DNA of 40,998 bases, from assembly GCA_903830425.1 (NCBI GenBank), contig CAIKTR010000086.1, positions 1-40,998 on the forward strand, in the 5' to 3' direction. The stretch comes from an uncultured Opitutia bacterium (GTDB lineage: Bacteria; Verrucomicrobiota; Verrucomicrobiia; Opitutales; Opitutaceae). Shown here in pieces: positions 33,168 through 40,998 of this stretch. The notes beneath the pieces were generated by a model, which had not been told where the DNA came from, ran no database searches, and saw only the letters and a program-made list of their open reading frames with translations. The translations under genes and the position numbers were made by a program. The stretch's first letter is position 1; each line of letters begins with the position of its first letter.

Positions 33168-33533
33168 ATGAAAAAAACATCCAAACTCACGAAAAAGCCC
33201 GCCCCGGCTAAGAAATCCAAGCCGGCGGCCCGCAAGGCCCCGCCCGCACCTGTGGTCAAGAAGACCGCGCCCAAGGCCATCGTCACCACCATCTCCGCCC
33301 AGCTCGACATCGGCTTTGGCAACGCGCTTTACCTCCGGGGCGAAGGTCCCGGCCTCAGCTGGGACCGCGGGGTCGCCATGGACTGTGTCGCCGACGACCG
33401 CTGGACCCTCGTGCTCGCGGAGTCCGCCCTCCCGGTGGTGTTCAAGTTTCTCGTCAACGACGAGATCTGGAGCGCCGGCGTCGACTACACAGCCCAGCCC
33501 GGGACCAGCGTGGTGTTCACGCCGGTGTTCTGA
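33168..33533 (+). CDS. Lys-rich tail fused to a starch-binding-like (CBM20/48-type) domain
   Basis: Residues 1-45 of this 121-residue protein, MKKTSKLTKKPAPAKKSKPA and on, are almost only Lys, Ala and Pro, like the tail of histone H1 or bacterial H1-like proteins. Residues 46-121 are a compact beta domain: ISAQLDIGFGNALYLRGEGP, then GLSWDRGVAMDCVADDRWTL and PVVFKFLVNDEIWSAGVDYT. This matches the carbohydrate-binding Ig-like fold of CBM20/CBM48 (L-R-G-x-G-x-x-L-S-W-x-x-G and V-F-K-F-x-V-N-D). The start at 33168 is preferred over 33099, which adds an unrelated stretch. No signal peptide is present, so it is cytoplasmic. One idea is tethering of nucleic acid to glycogen-like polymer, unproven. 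Confidence 0.75.
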   Translation: MKKTSKLTKKPAPAKKSKPAARKAPPAPVVKKTAPKAIVTTISAQLDIGFGNALYLRGEGPGLSWDRGVAMDCVADDRWTLVLAESALPVVFKFLVNDEIWSAGVDYTAQPGTSVVFTPVF

Positions 33534-33684
33534 CGGCGCGGTCCGCGCACCGTCGGGGTCCATAGTCAGGAGTAGGTGAAACAGGGCCGGCATCCGGCCC
33601 GCTGCACCGTTGTGCTCCCAGGGGAGCGCCGCCGGCCGGGGCGCCCCTCCGCGCCTGTCGCCCGACGTTCCGCCCGCGGGAAAA

Positions 33685-34314
33685 TCAATCCGGATTGATC
33701 GCGCGCAGCCGCGCCTGAATCAGGGCGACGCCCGCCTCGCGGTCGGCGAGCTGGGCGGGTTCGACCAGCTCGCAGCGCATCCGCACGCGGGAAAAGGGCA
33801 GGGGCAGGTAAAAACGGTCCCAGCTCCGCAGGCGCCAGGCGCGGCCGAACTCCCCGCCGATCAGCAGCAGGGGCGCGCCGGTCCGCCGCGGGACGATCAC
33901 GGCGCCGGCCTTGACCTCGTAGCAGGGCCCGCGCGGGCCGTCCGGCGTGATGCCGATGTCGTGGCCTGCGCGCTGCACCTCGACGAGGGCGCTGGCGGCC
34001 TCGCGTCCCAGCCGGCTGCTGGAGCCCCGGGCGGTGCGCATGCCGACGAGCGAGAAAAAGGCGGTCAGCCAGGCGCCGTCGCGGCTGGCGCTGACGAGGG
34101 CATAGGCGGGCCGGCCCTGCCGGTAGCGCCGGAGGATCTCCGCGGCGAGGAAGAGCCGGTTGTGCCAGAGGATGAGGGCGACGGGGCCGTCGCGCTTGGT
34201 GTAGTTGCGCAGGTCCTCCGGCGAGGTCTCGAACCGCAGCGACCATCCCCAGGCCCGCAGCAGCAGCGCCAGCGGCCAGAGCAGGAGCCGGCGCCAGCCG
34301 GTGATGCCATGCAC
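33685..34314 (-). CDS. Lysophospholipid acyltransferase family protein (DUF374)
   Basis: The protein is 209 residues when started at GTG 34314 (HGITGWRRLLLWPLALLLRA). It has an N-terminal membrane-associated helix, then ALILWHNRLFLAAEILRR, where HN replaces the N-H of PlsC motif I, ALVSASRDGAWLTAFF, and GHDIGITPDGPRGPCYEVKA, with D-G-P-R-G-P replacing F-P-E-G-T-R. This set defines DUF374, linked to acyl transfer in lipid A or phospholipid formation. A longer form from GTG 34458 adds a Pro-rich, low-complexity extension and leaves only 6 bases to the divergent gene, so the shorter start is favoured. Confidence 0.82.
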   Translation of the reverse strand: MHGITGWRRLLLWPLALLLRAWGWSLRFETSPEDLRNYTKRDGPVALILWHNRLFLAAEILRRYRQGRPAYALVSASRDGAWLTAFFSLVGMRTARGSSSRLGREAASALVEVQRAGHDIGITPDGPRGPCYEVKAGAVIVPRRTGAPLLLIGGEFGRAWRLRSWDRFYLPLPFSRVRMRCELVEPAQLADREAGVALIQARLRAINPD

Positions 34315-34464
34315 GGTCTGGTCGGGGGAGGGGGCCGGAACTGGAGCGGGCGGGTGCAGTGGGGCTGTTGTCCACGAAACTCGCGCGGTCGCCAAGCGAA
34401 GAGTGGCGGCCGGGTCCAGCGGAGGGTTGCCAGCGGCCCGCCGCGGTCCACCTTCCACGTTCGC

Positions 34465-35037
34465 TTGCCGACCGCCGACCGTTCACCGCCCACCGGGCTG
34501 CCGCCCTGTCCGCATCTGCCCGCGCCCCGGGCGGGGCTGGACTGGCGCGTCCTGCACCGGTTCCGCGACGCGGCGCGCGGGGCCGAGTTTTATTTTGCCT
34601 GCCTGGAGTACGGTCACGCGCTCTGGTCCCGGGGCCAGGCGGCCCGGGCGCTGCTCTGCCTCGACCGCGCCCTGGGCGCCGACCTGCGCGGGGACGAGCC
34701 GGTGCTGCGCGACTGGCCGCTGCCGTATGCGGCGATGGCGTGGATCTTGGCGCAGACGCCGCCGGCGGTGTTCCTCGGCAATCCCCGGGTCCATTTCCAG
34801 CACTATGCCGGCCGGATGAGCGGGCCGCGGAGCGAGCCGCGCCGCTGGCGGGCGTGGGGCTGCTGGGCGCTGGCCCGCGCGGTGCGGCCGGAGCTGCCGG
34901 GTGATCCGCGGCACCGGGTCGAGGAACCCGCGGCGGCCGTCATCGAGGCGCAGCTGCGGGTCCACGGCCTGCCCGGCGAGGCCGACCTGTGGCGGGCCGA
35001 ACTGAAGAAAATCACGCCCAGGCCCGGCGGCGCCTAA
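34465..35037 (+). CDS. Conserved hypothetical protein, helical repeat-like
   Basis: This protein of about 190 residues has a well-conserved style but no domain I can name. It begins LPPCPHLPAPRAGLDWRVLH, then EFYFACLEYGHALWSRGQAA, RALLCLDRALGADLRGDEPV, PLPYAAMAWILAQTPPAVFL, GNPRVHFQHYAGRMSGPRSE and RRWRAWGCWALARAVRPELP. The helical pairs with Ala and aromatic spacing recall tetratricopeptide-like architecture. No ATG precedes the conserved part; a TTG at 34465 is the most likely start and places the reading 7 bases from the longest form of the divergent acyltransferase. Soluble, function unknown. Confidence 0.6.
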   Translation: MPTADRSPPTGLPPCPHLPAPRAGLDWRVLHRFRDAARGAEFYFACLEYGHALWSRGQAARALLCLDRALGADLRGDEPVLRDWPLPYAAMAWILAQTPPAVFLGNPRVHFQHYAGRMSGPRSEPRRWRAWGCWALARAVRPELPGDPRHRVEEPAAAVIEAQLRVHGLPGEADLWRAELKKITPRPGGA

Positions 35038-35054
35038 ACCGGCGCGCCGGCCGC

Positions 35055-36569
35055 TCACCGTCCGGCGGGCGGCACAACCTTCGGCACCCACTGGGTGACA
35101 TGGTAGGCGAATTCGCCGTGGCGCATCCGGTCCCAGTAGGGAGCGGCGTAGGGATAGACCAGGGTTTCGCCCGCGAGCTGGTAGCGGGCGAAGAGCGACG
35201 GCAGGACCTGGTGCTGGTCGTAGCTCCACACGGTGTGGCCTCCGATCTCCTGGTAGGAAATGTAGATGGCGGCGAACTCGCCGGCGAGGATCCGGGCGGC
35301 GGTCCGGTCGGCGGCCCGGCCGAGATCGCGCCGGAGCCCGGCATATGCGGCCGGCCCGAGCGGGTCCAGCGCCTGCCGCACGCTGGCGGTCTGCCCGTGG
35401 GTGAGCAGTTCGAACCGGGGACGGCTCCGGGCGAACGGCTCGAGCAGGGGCTCGGCGAGGATGGGTCCGCGGACGGCGACGACGCTGGCCTCCAAGCCGG
35501 ACCAGCCATCGGCGCCCGGCTGGGGCGGCAGGAGGCGCCCGAGCACGAGGAGGTTGGCGACCAGCAGCGCCCGGCCGGCGCGGGGCCAGTCGCGGAGCCG
35601 CGCGAGGGCGACGATGACGAGCGGCACGAGCAGCAGGTGGTAATAGTAGGCCAGGTAGTTGCCGGGGTGCCAGCCGAGCGACCCCAGGAGCGCGGCGGCC
35701 GCCAGCAGCGTGGCCCAGGGCCAGAGATCAACGGCCGGGTCCAGCAGGGGCCGGTGGAGGGAAAAGCTGACGCGGCGCCGCCCCGGCCGCTGCAGCAGGG
35801 CCAGGATCAGGACGCCGCCGGTCAGCAGCGCGAACTCCGCGCCCTGGTTGAGGAGGACCGTGACGCTGCGGAGCGTGGCGGTGCCATGGACGACCAGCGT
35901 GGACAGGAAATAATACGGCGCCACCGCCTGCAGCCCGCCGGCCATGAGCAGCCCGACGAGGCCGGAAACGCCGAGGTAGGCGAGGGCCCGGCGCGGGGCG
36001 GCGAACAGCAGCTGATGGGAGGCGACGATGACCCAGCCGAGTGCGAAATAGGGCTTGGTGAGGGCGGCCATGAGCGCCAGGGCGAGGCCGGCGAGGAGGG
36101 CCGGCCAGGTGCCGCGCCGGCTGACGGCCAGCGTGGCCACGTAGAGGGCGGCGCCCAGCAGGTCGGCGCTGGCGGACAGCGAGTGGCTGCTGACGTTGAG
36201 GACGTAGACGAGGGCCAGGCCGGCGGCGGTCTCGATGCCACCGCAGCCCTCGCGCCGGAGAGACCAGGCGAGGAGCCCGAGCAGTCCGGCCAGTGCGACG
36301 CTGCTGGCCCAGCGGTGGGCGAGGTAGGGGTTGGCGAATGCGGCGGTGAACGGGCGGGCCCACAGGGGGTAGGCGGGACCGTAGACATTGGCGCCGGCCA
36401 ACACGCCGGCGGGGGTGTAGGGGTTGCCGGCGGCGGTGAGCTCGATCCAGCCCGGCTCGTCCTGGGTGATGGGGTGGCCGATCCGGAGCACCCGGGCGTG
36501 CAGCACGGCGTAGTAGGCGGTGACCGTGAGCAGGACCAGCAGGAGGCAGAGACGGAGGGGAGTGGTCAT
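35055..36569 (-). CDS. Multi-pass membrane glycosyltransferase-like protein (GT39/GT-C type)
   Basis: This 504-residue protein has about ten membrane helices. After a first helix, the loop HPITQDEPGWIELTAAGNPY (about residues 32-51) carries the Asp-Glu pair placed as in GT-C enzymes of the PMT/ArnT (GT39) type, and GANVYGPAYPLWARPFTAAF follows. Later helices include ALYVATLAVSRRGTWPALLA and ALTKPYFALGWVIVASHQLL. The C-terminal 120 residues form a soluble domain (AGEFAAIYISYQEIGGHTVW and beyond). It probably transfers sugar from a polyprenyl carrier to an exported acceptor, but the donor and acceptor are unknown. It converges with the preceding unknown gene, 17 bases between stops. Confidence 0.72.
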   Translation of the reverse strand: MTTPLRLCLLLVLLTVTAYYAVLHARVLRIGHPITQDEPGWIELTAAGNPYTPAGVLAGANVYGPAYPLWARPFTAAFANPYLAHRWASSVALAGLLGLLAWSLRREGCGGIETAAGLALVYVLNVSSHSLSASADLLGAALYVATLAVSRRGTWPALLAGLALALMAALTKPYFALGWVIVASHQLLFAAPRRALAYLGVSGLVGLLMAGGLQAVAPYYFLSTLVVHGTATLRSVTVLLNQGAEFALLTGGVLILALLQRPGRRRVSFSLHRPLLDPAVDLWPWATLLAAAALLGSLGWHPGNYLAYYYHLLLVPLVIVALARLRDWPRAGRALLVANLLVLGRLLPPQPGADGWSGLEASVVAVRGPILAEPLLEPFARSRPRFELLTHGQTASVRQALDPLGPAAYAGLRRDLGRAADRTAARILAGEFAAIYISYQEIGGHTVWSYDQHQVLPSLFARYQLAGETLVYPYAAPYWDRMRHGEFAYHVTQWVPKVVPPAGR

Positions 36570-36659
36570 GGCCCGCCCACGATTGGCCAGCTTCGGCGGG
36601 GAAGCGCAAGCCGGGAGCGGCGCAGGAGTCCCGGCCGCCCGTGCTCCGTGAGCAAAGGA

Positions 36660-36736
36660 TGGCGCGGTGGAGGTGACTCGAACACCCGACCGGCGGTTTA
36701 GAAAACCGCTGCTCTATCCAGCTGAGCTACCACCGC
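36660..36736 (-). tRNA. tRNA-Arg (TCT)
   Basis: On the minus strand the acceptor GCGGTGG pairs with CCACCGC. The D arm has AGCTCAGCTGGATAGAGC, and the anticodon stem GCGGT/ACCGC encloses TTTCTAA with anticodon TCT. The T arm has GGGTGTTCGAGTCACCT. The discriminator is G, with CCA encoded at 36660-36662. It reads AGA/AGG arginine codons, rare in GC-rich genomes. No T-rich terminator was found downstream. Confidence 0.96.
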
Positions 36737-36835
36737 ATTTTGGTGCAGCACGCGTAGCGACGGATGCATCGTGCGACAAGGGCAAACGGCGTGTGGTGCC
36801 GCCGCGGCTATCCCGCGGACCGGAGGCGCTAGCCG

Positions 36836-37555
36836 CTAGCCCTTGGCCCCATCGGGCGGTTCCCAAGTTTGGGGCAGATAACTGGGAGTCGTGCGAAACC
36901 CGAACAGCGCGAGCAAGGCGCTGGACTGCTTGCGCACGGCCAGCTTGCCAAAGGCCGATTGCAACAGCCGGCGCGCCTCCGTTTCCGTCTGGCAATTCAC
37001 CGGGTCAAAGTCCTTCAGCACCAGCCCGTCCTTCAACCCCAGCAGCAGGGCCTTCTCCGCCCTCGTCAAGCGGGGCAGCAGCGGCTGTCGGAACGAGCGC
37101 ACCCGGAACTGCTCCAGCACGTCGGTGACGACGGCGGCCATCGAATTGCTGCCCGCATTCTGGCACAGCCGGATGCTGTCGATGATCCGGTCGCTGCCGT
37201 CGCGCTTGGACAGGAAGTAGGTGGCGCCGTACCGCGCGGCCTCGGCCTTCAGGTCTTCGTCCTCAAAGGTCGTCAGGACCACCAGGCTGGCATGCGGCAG
37301 CAGGGCCTTGAGCTCGGGCAGAAAATTGATCCCGGAGCCATCCGGCAACAGGATGTCCAGCAGCACGACGTCCGGTTCCAGGGCGCGCACCCACTGCCGG
37401 GCACTGCCAATGCTGGAAAAATGGCAGAGGTCGCACAGGTCCGGGAACGTGCTGATCAGGGATCGCAGGCTGTGGGCGTACGAGCCCGAGTCCTCAATCA
37501 AGGCGACTTTGATCTTGGCCGGCCGGAGTGCGGGTGGGCTTTCCTGCGTCAGCAT
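36836..37555 (-). CDS. Response regulator, NarL/FixJ type with diverged helix-turn-helix
   Basis: Residues 14-130 of this 239-residue protein form a receiver domain: KVALIEDSGSYAHSL (acidic pocket), EPDVVLLDILLPDGSG with the phospho-acceptor Asp, SLVVLTTFEDEDLKAEA and ATYFLSKRDGSDRI with the conserved Lys. The output domain (about 165-225) begins PRLTRAEKALLLGLKDGLVL and ends LQSAFGKLAVRKQSSALLAL, a LuxR/GerE-like helix-turn-helix whose recognition part (KDFDPVNCQTETEARRLL) is diverged from the usual K-E-I-A-x-x-L-x-I-S-x-x-T-V. DNA binding is therefore less sure than in its neighbour. It is divergent from the response regulator at 37886 and is a paralogue of it, with the same receiver style. 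The ATG at 37555 is used. Confidence 0.88.
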   Translation of the reverse strand: MLTQESPPALRPAKIKVALIEDSGSYAHSLRSLISTFPDLCDLCHFSSIGSARQWVRALEPDVVLLDILLPDGSGINFLPELKALLPHASLVVLTTFEDEDLKAEAARYGATYFLSKRDGSDRIIDSIRLCQNAGSNSMAAVVTDVLEQFRVRSFRQPLLPRLTRAEKALLLGLKDGLVLKDFDPVNCQTETEARRLLQSAFGKLAVRKQSSALLALFGFRTTPSYLPQTWEPPDGAKG

Positions 37556-37699
37556 GGGTGAGGGGTGGGTGCGGTGGGCAGGAGATGAGGCGTTGCCTGG
37601 GGCGCACGCGGGGCCGGGGAGGAGGCGGGGTCCGGGTCCCAAGCAGCCCAGACCGCGATCCTGTCCCAACCGCACATGAGTCGAGCAGGTGACCGCTGG

Positions 37700-37728
37700 T
37701 TTATATCCAAGAGGCGCGGAGCAGGCAA
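37700..37728 (-). promoter_or_regulatory. Sigma-70 type promoter of the diverged response regulator
   Basis: On the minus strand TTGCCT (37728-37723) and TATAAA (37705-37700) are separated by exactly 17 bases; the -10 matches five of six and the -35 four of six. It lies in the 330-bp gap (37556-37885) between the divergent response regulator genes and would give a leader of about 140 bases. No other clear element was seen in this gap. Confidence 0.6.
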
Positions 37729-37885
37729 TCCCCCCAATTGTGGTGACGATACATGGTCAAGGCGGGGCCGTTGCTCTGCGGCTGTGATGCCTAGGGATCT
37801 TGAGGTTAGCCATCTGGCGCGACTAGGTCGGCCCGGCTTTTCTTGATCGCCACCACTCGCCGAACCCCGCTACCTCTACGCCGCC

Positions 37886-38533
37886 ATGCCTGCCGCCGCG
37901 AAAATTGGGATCATGATGATCGAGGACTCGGATTTGTTCGCCGCGACGCTGGGCAACTACATCGACCAGCAGCCGGACATGCGCTGCGTGCATCGCTTTT
38001 CCACCCTCGCAGACGCCCGCAGCGGCTGTCACCAGTTTGCCCCCGATCTGGTCCTGCTCGATTTGAACCTGCCGGACGGTTCCGGGCTCGAACTTCTCCC
38101 CGAGCTCAAGCTCACGCTGCCCAAGGTGCGGATCCTGATGCTGACGGTGTTCGATGACGAGCGCTCCATCTCGCAGGCCATCGATCTCGGGGCCGACGGG
38201 TTTCTGCTCAAGCGATCCGGTCTGGCCGAGACAGCGGCGGCCATCCGCAAGACCTATGCGGGCGAGGCGGTGCTCTCGGGTTCGGTGGCCGTCACTGTCC
38301 TGCAGGTGTTCAAGCGGCGGATGCTGAGCAAACCGATGCTGCCCAAGCTGACAGCGCAGGAAAACCGACTGCTGCGCAGCCTCACCGAAGGCTCGAGCCT
38401 CAAGCAGGCCTCCGGCGATATCGGCGTCACCTACTCCACCGGACGAAGCTACCTGCGCTCAATCTTCACCAAGCTGAAAGTCAGCAGCCAAACTCAGGCC
38501 GTGCTGGCGATGCTCGGGGTCGCCAAGCACTAG
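37886..38533 (+). CDS. Response regulator, NarL/FixJ type
   Basis: This 215-residue protein has a receiver domain (about 6-122) with GIMMIEDSDLFAATLGNYID, the phospho-acceptor region PDLVLLDLNLPDGSGLELLP, VRILMLTVFDDERSISQAID with the conserved Thr, and GADGFLLKRSGLAETAAAIR with Lys. The output domain (about 150-210) reads LTAQENRLLRSLTEGSSLKQ, ASGDIGVTYSTGRSYLRSIF, then TKLKVSSQTQAVLAML, a LuxR-like helix-turn-helix with the usual four-helix outline. The kinase gene 172 bases downstream on the same strand is its likely partner. The start at 37886 gives the usual receiver N-terminus. Confidence 0.92.
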   Translation: MPAAAKIGIMMIEDSDLFAATLGNYIDQQPDMRCVHRFSTLADARSGCHQFAPDLVLLDLNLPDGSGLELLPELKLTLPKVRILMLTVFDDERSISQAIDLGADGFLLKRSGLAETAAAIRKTYAGEAVLSGSVAVTVLQVFKRRMLSKPMLPKLTAQENRLLRSLTEGSSLKQASGDIGVTYSTGRSYLRSIFTKLKVSSQTQAVLAMLGVAKH

Positions 38534-38705
38534 CGGATGCGCGGTACGGACCGCTGGTGGCTGGGGGTTTTCCGCCGCGGAGCGTGGCCTGATTCAGGTC
38601 GGCGGTGCCTCGGCTGAGGCCAATGATTATCCCGTCACATGAGGGTAAGTTCGGCGTCAAAATTTGGTCGCTAAAGTTGGCGGGCACTTTGCAATTTCCC
38701 ACTCG

Positions 38706-40205
38706 ATGGCAGCAACACACCTCTCCTTTCGACGGGTTCTCCTGATGTCCTTGGTCGTCTTGCCGCTGGGCGGCTGGGCGGCAACCGCCGACCCCAGCAA
38801 CCCCGAGCCCGGGTCGCCGCGGACCCTGCAGGTCGGGGTCGGCGCCGAACTGGCGCCTCTGGCCTTCGTGGACCCGGCGGGGGTGCTGAGCGGCTTCACG
38901 CCGGAGATCCTCCATGCGGTGGAGCAGCACTCCGGCCTGAGGTTCACCATGCACCGCGGGGGCTGGTACCAGCAATGGCCCAGCTTCAAGGAGGGCCAGC
39001 TGGATATCCTGACGGACACGATCAGCCTGGACAGCCAGCGCGACCAGTTTTCCGTCTCGCTGCCCTACTTCACCTCGCGCTACACCAGCTACACCCGCCG
39101 GGGACAGGCCCAGATCACGACCACCGCGCAGCTGGCCGGGAAAAAAATCGCGGTGGTCCATGGCAGCACGGCCCACTTGTTCGGAATGGAGAAGGACGCC
39201 TGGGGCGGAACGCTCCAGGATTACCCCAATGTGGAATCGGCGCTCCAGGCGACGGCCAGCGGCGCGAGTGATGTCACCATCGGGTGGGGCACCTGGCTGC
39301 GCACCCAGGACAGCGAGCTCTTGGCAAAGCTGGACCATGTTTTTTTCAAGGACCTGATCAGCGAATTCCGCTTTGCCCTGCACAAGCAAGACACGGTCAC
39401 GATGATGCAGCTGAACGACGCGCTGCTCTCGCTGCACAACGACGGCACGATCGACGAGCTGTACCGGAAGTGGCTGGTGCCGGAAATCGTGGAGCACAAG
39501 CTGCGCTGGGCTGAGATCCAGATGTATGTGCTGCCCCTGATCTTGGTGACCATCATTGCGATCCTGCTGGCCATCCGCCAATGGAGCCAGGCGATGGTCA
39601 ATCGGGACCGCATCCGCATCGCGCGCGATCTCCACGACGACCTCGGCAACCGGCTGAGCGAGATGCAGCTCCTCGCCGAGAGCGTGACCCTGATCCCCGG
39701 CCGCGATGCGACGGCCATGCTCACCGTGATCCGCGGACGTCTCATCGAGGGCGCCGAATCGCTGAACCAGCTGATCTGGGCGCTTTCCCCCTCGCAGGAG
39801 ACTTGGGGCTACCTGGGCGAAAGCATTGAAAAATTCACCCGGCGCTACCTCGGCGTCACCCAGATCAGGCATACGGTGACGGTGGAGATCGGCCCGGATC
39901 ACCAGACCGCGCTGGTGCCGCCGCATGCCCGGCATGTCCTGACGATGTGCATCCGGGAAATGCTGCGCAATGCGGTCAACCATGCGCGCTCCGATGACAT
40001 CCGCGTTGGCCTGAGCGTGGGCCGCTCGATGGTGAAGCTGGTCGTGACCGATTCCGGTCCGGGGGTGGACCCGGAGGTCGCCATGCAGCGGGGCCGCGGA
40101 CTTTTCCGCATGCGCCAGCGGCTGAAGGAAATCAAGGGCGAGGTCAGTCTCTCCCGGGGGCCCGCCGGGTTTTCCGTCCAGATTAAATTTCCGAATGCCT
40201 CCTGA
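38706..40205 (+). CDS. Sensor histidine kinase with periplasmic solute-binding domain
   Basis: This 499-residue protein has a signal-like N-terminus (MAATHLSFRRVLLMSLVVLP, cleavage near residue 26), then a family 3 extracellular solute-binding fold (about 40-260): LQVGVGAELAPLAFVDPAGV, GQLDILTDTISLDSQR, LAGKKIAVVHGSTAHLFG and NDGTIDELYRKWLVPE. One membrane helix (about 272-292) leads to a HisKA_3 domain, RIRIARDLHDDLGNRLSEMQ with the phospho-accepting His near 310, and a HATPase domain with EMLRNAVNHA, VVTDSGPGVD and GRGLFRMRQR. The sensor likely binds a small polar ligand such as an amino acid or organic acid. The NarL-type partner is encoded just upstream on the same strand. Confidence 0.93.
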   Translation: MAATHLSFRRVLLMSLVVLPLGGWAATADPSNPEPGSPRTLQVGVGAELAPLAFVDPAGVLSGFTPEILHAVEQHSGLRFTMHRGGWYQQWPSFKEGQLDILTDTISLDSQRDQFSVSLPYFTSRYTSYTRRGQAQITTTAQLAGKKIAVVHGSTAHLFGMEKDAWGGTLQDYPNVESALQATASGASDVTIGWGTWLRTQDSELLAKLDHVFFKDLISEFRFALHKQDTVTMMQLNDALLSLHNDGTIDELYRKWLVPEIVEHKLRWAEIQMYVLPLILVTIIAILLAIRQWSQAMVNRDRIRIARDLHDDLGNRLSEMQLLAESVTLIPGRDATAMLTVIRGRLIEGAESLNQLIWALSPSQETWGYLGESIEKFTRRYLGVTQIRHTVTVEIGPDHQTALVPPHARHVLTMCIREMLRNAVNHARSDDIRVGLSVGRSMVKLVVTDSGPGVDPEVAMQRGRGLFRMRQRLKEIKGEVSLSRGPAGFSVQIKFPNAS

Positions 40206-40274
40206 GGCCAGCTGAACCTGACGGGGCCCGGGCCTGAGCACCGCCGGGCCCAGGGGGGCGGCGTGGCCCGCCGC

Positions 40275-40943
40275 TCAGCCGACGCCGTAGGGCGGGAAAA
40301 CGGCCTTGGGGTCGCGGAGCAGGTCCTCAAAAAGGGTTTTCACCACCAGCCGGATGGGCTCCTCGCTTTCCATGGACAGGTTGGTCCCGAATTGGTGGGA
40401 GTTGAAGAGCCGGCGGTAGGCGACCTGTCCCTTGGCGTCGAAGATATAGATTTGAATCGCGCCGACGGTGCCCTTGGCGCCGAAGATCTCCACGCACCAG
40501 ACGTAGTCGGCGCCCGGGGGCGCCTCCTGGAGCCAGTGGCTGTACGCTGTCGCGCGTTCCCACAGGTAGCGCAGCTGGTTGTGGCCGAAAACGGTGGGGC
40601 CGACGTCGGGCCGCATGGGGGAGATGACGAACCGGGCCTGGGTGCGGGTGCCGGCCTCCCGGACGAGGAGCTGGGCGAGGTCGTCGCGCCAGAGCCGGTT
40701 GGTCTGGCTGTGGTCGGCGCAATACACGGGCTCGACCCGCACGCGGCTGGTGGCCAGCCGGCTTTGCAACTGCTGGAAGGCGGTGCGGCAGCGGACCAGT
40801 TCAGACTCGGGCGGCGAGCCGAACGCGCGGGCGAGGGGATAGACCGCCTGCTGGCAGCCGGCGATGGCGAGGCCGACCACGAGTGCCAGCGCACCGAACA
40901 CGATGAGCGCGCCGTACAGCGCGGATTTGAGCCAGGTATTCAT
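40275..40943 (-). CDS. Putative lipoprotein of unknown function
   Basis: The N-terminus of this 222-residue protein, MNTWLKSALYGALIVFGALA, is a hydrophobic signal that ends in AIAGC, a lipobox with Cys at residue 30, so a lipid-anchored envelope protein is probable; a plain membrane anchor is the alternative. The remainder is soluble: CRTAFQQLQSRLATSRVRVE, SQTNRLWRDDLAQLLVREAG, GHNQLRYLWERATAYSHWLQ, VWCVEIFGAKGTVGAIQIYI and FDAKGQVAYRRLFNSHQFGT. No known family is recognised. It converges with the histidine kinase gene, 69 bases between stops. The window ends 55 bases upstream of its start. Confidence 0.65.
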   Translation of the reverse strand: MNTWLKSALYGALIVFGALALVVGLAIAGCQQAVYPLARAFGSPPESELVRCRTAFQQLQSRLATSRVRVEPVYCADHSQTNRLWRDDLAQLLVREAGTRTQARFVISPMRPDVGPTVFGHNQLRYLWERATAYSHWLQEAPPGADYVWCVEIFGAKGTVGAIQIYIFDAKGQVAYRRLFNSHQFGTNLSMESEEPIRLVVKTLFEDLLRDPKAVFPPYGVG

Positions 40944-40998
40944 TGGACTCCTTGGTTTCGGAGCGTGCCGCGGCTGGAACGGTAGGGTTGGGGCATCC

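Overview
The window is about 41 kb of GC-rich bacterial chromosome (roughly 70% by eye). Gene content suggests a member of the Verrucomicrobiota, most likely Opitutaceae: a fused ccoNO cbb3 oxidase, a GxGYxYP putative glycoside hydrolase, PocR/AraC and NarL-type regulators, a bacterial microcompartment (BMC) shell protein among sugar-acid genes, and a PIN/TRAM membrane protein. This placement is inference from gene families, not from a marker gene. There is no rRNA, CRISPR array, transposase or recognisable prophage. Three tRNA genes are present: Gly-GCC, Ala-CGC and Arg-TCT.

Layout. 1-1400: end of a tyrosine autokinase gene, tRNA-Gly with a strong terminator, and a decayed FkbM methyltransferase gene of lower GC. 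1503-5267: a Tat-exported glycosidase-like protein, a small secreted protein of 12-residue repeats, a VOC protein and a cupin/phosphomannose isomerase-like protein. 5392-13706 (minus): a high-affinity cbb3 terminal oxidase operon reading DUF2934 protein, CcoS-like, CcoN-CcoO fusion, CcoQ, monoheme CcoP, CcoG, a 56-residue membrane protein, a TauE/SafE-family protein and the copper ATPase CcoI. 13887-15748: a Cys-rich unknown, a PocR/AraC regulator and rpoZ.

15942-22236 (plus) is the most unusual part: a tight six-gene run with an HpcH/HpaI aldolase fused to two cupin domains, a D-2-hydroxyacid dehydrogenase, an SDR oxidoreductase, a sugar isomerase/epimerase, a tandem-domain BMC shell protein and a mutarotase-like protein. 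Together they look like catabolism of a sugar acid in which an aldolase releases an aldehyde, with a shell protein encoded alongside.

22297-29172 is mainly housekeeping: a hexapeptide acyltransferase, trpS, then on the minus strand tyrA, aroA, cmk and plsC (aromatic amino acids, nucleotides, phospholipid), an EVE protein, a 38-residue membrane peptide and a PIN/TRAM protein. tRNA-Ala is followed by about 230 bases of successive hairpins ending in a terminator, a candidate small RNA.

29646-36736: a cation efflux protein, a block of irregular non-coding repeats, the GxGYxYP protein, a histone-tail-like protein with a starch-binding-like domain, a DUF374 acyltransferase, an unknown conserved protein, a GT39-like membrane protein and tRNA-Arg. 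36836-40943: a signalling module of two divergent NarL-type response regulators and a histidine kinase with a periplasmic solute-binding sensor, then a putative lipoprotein.
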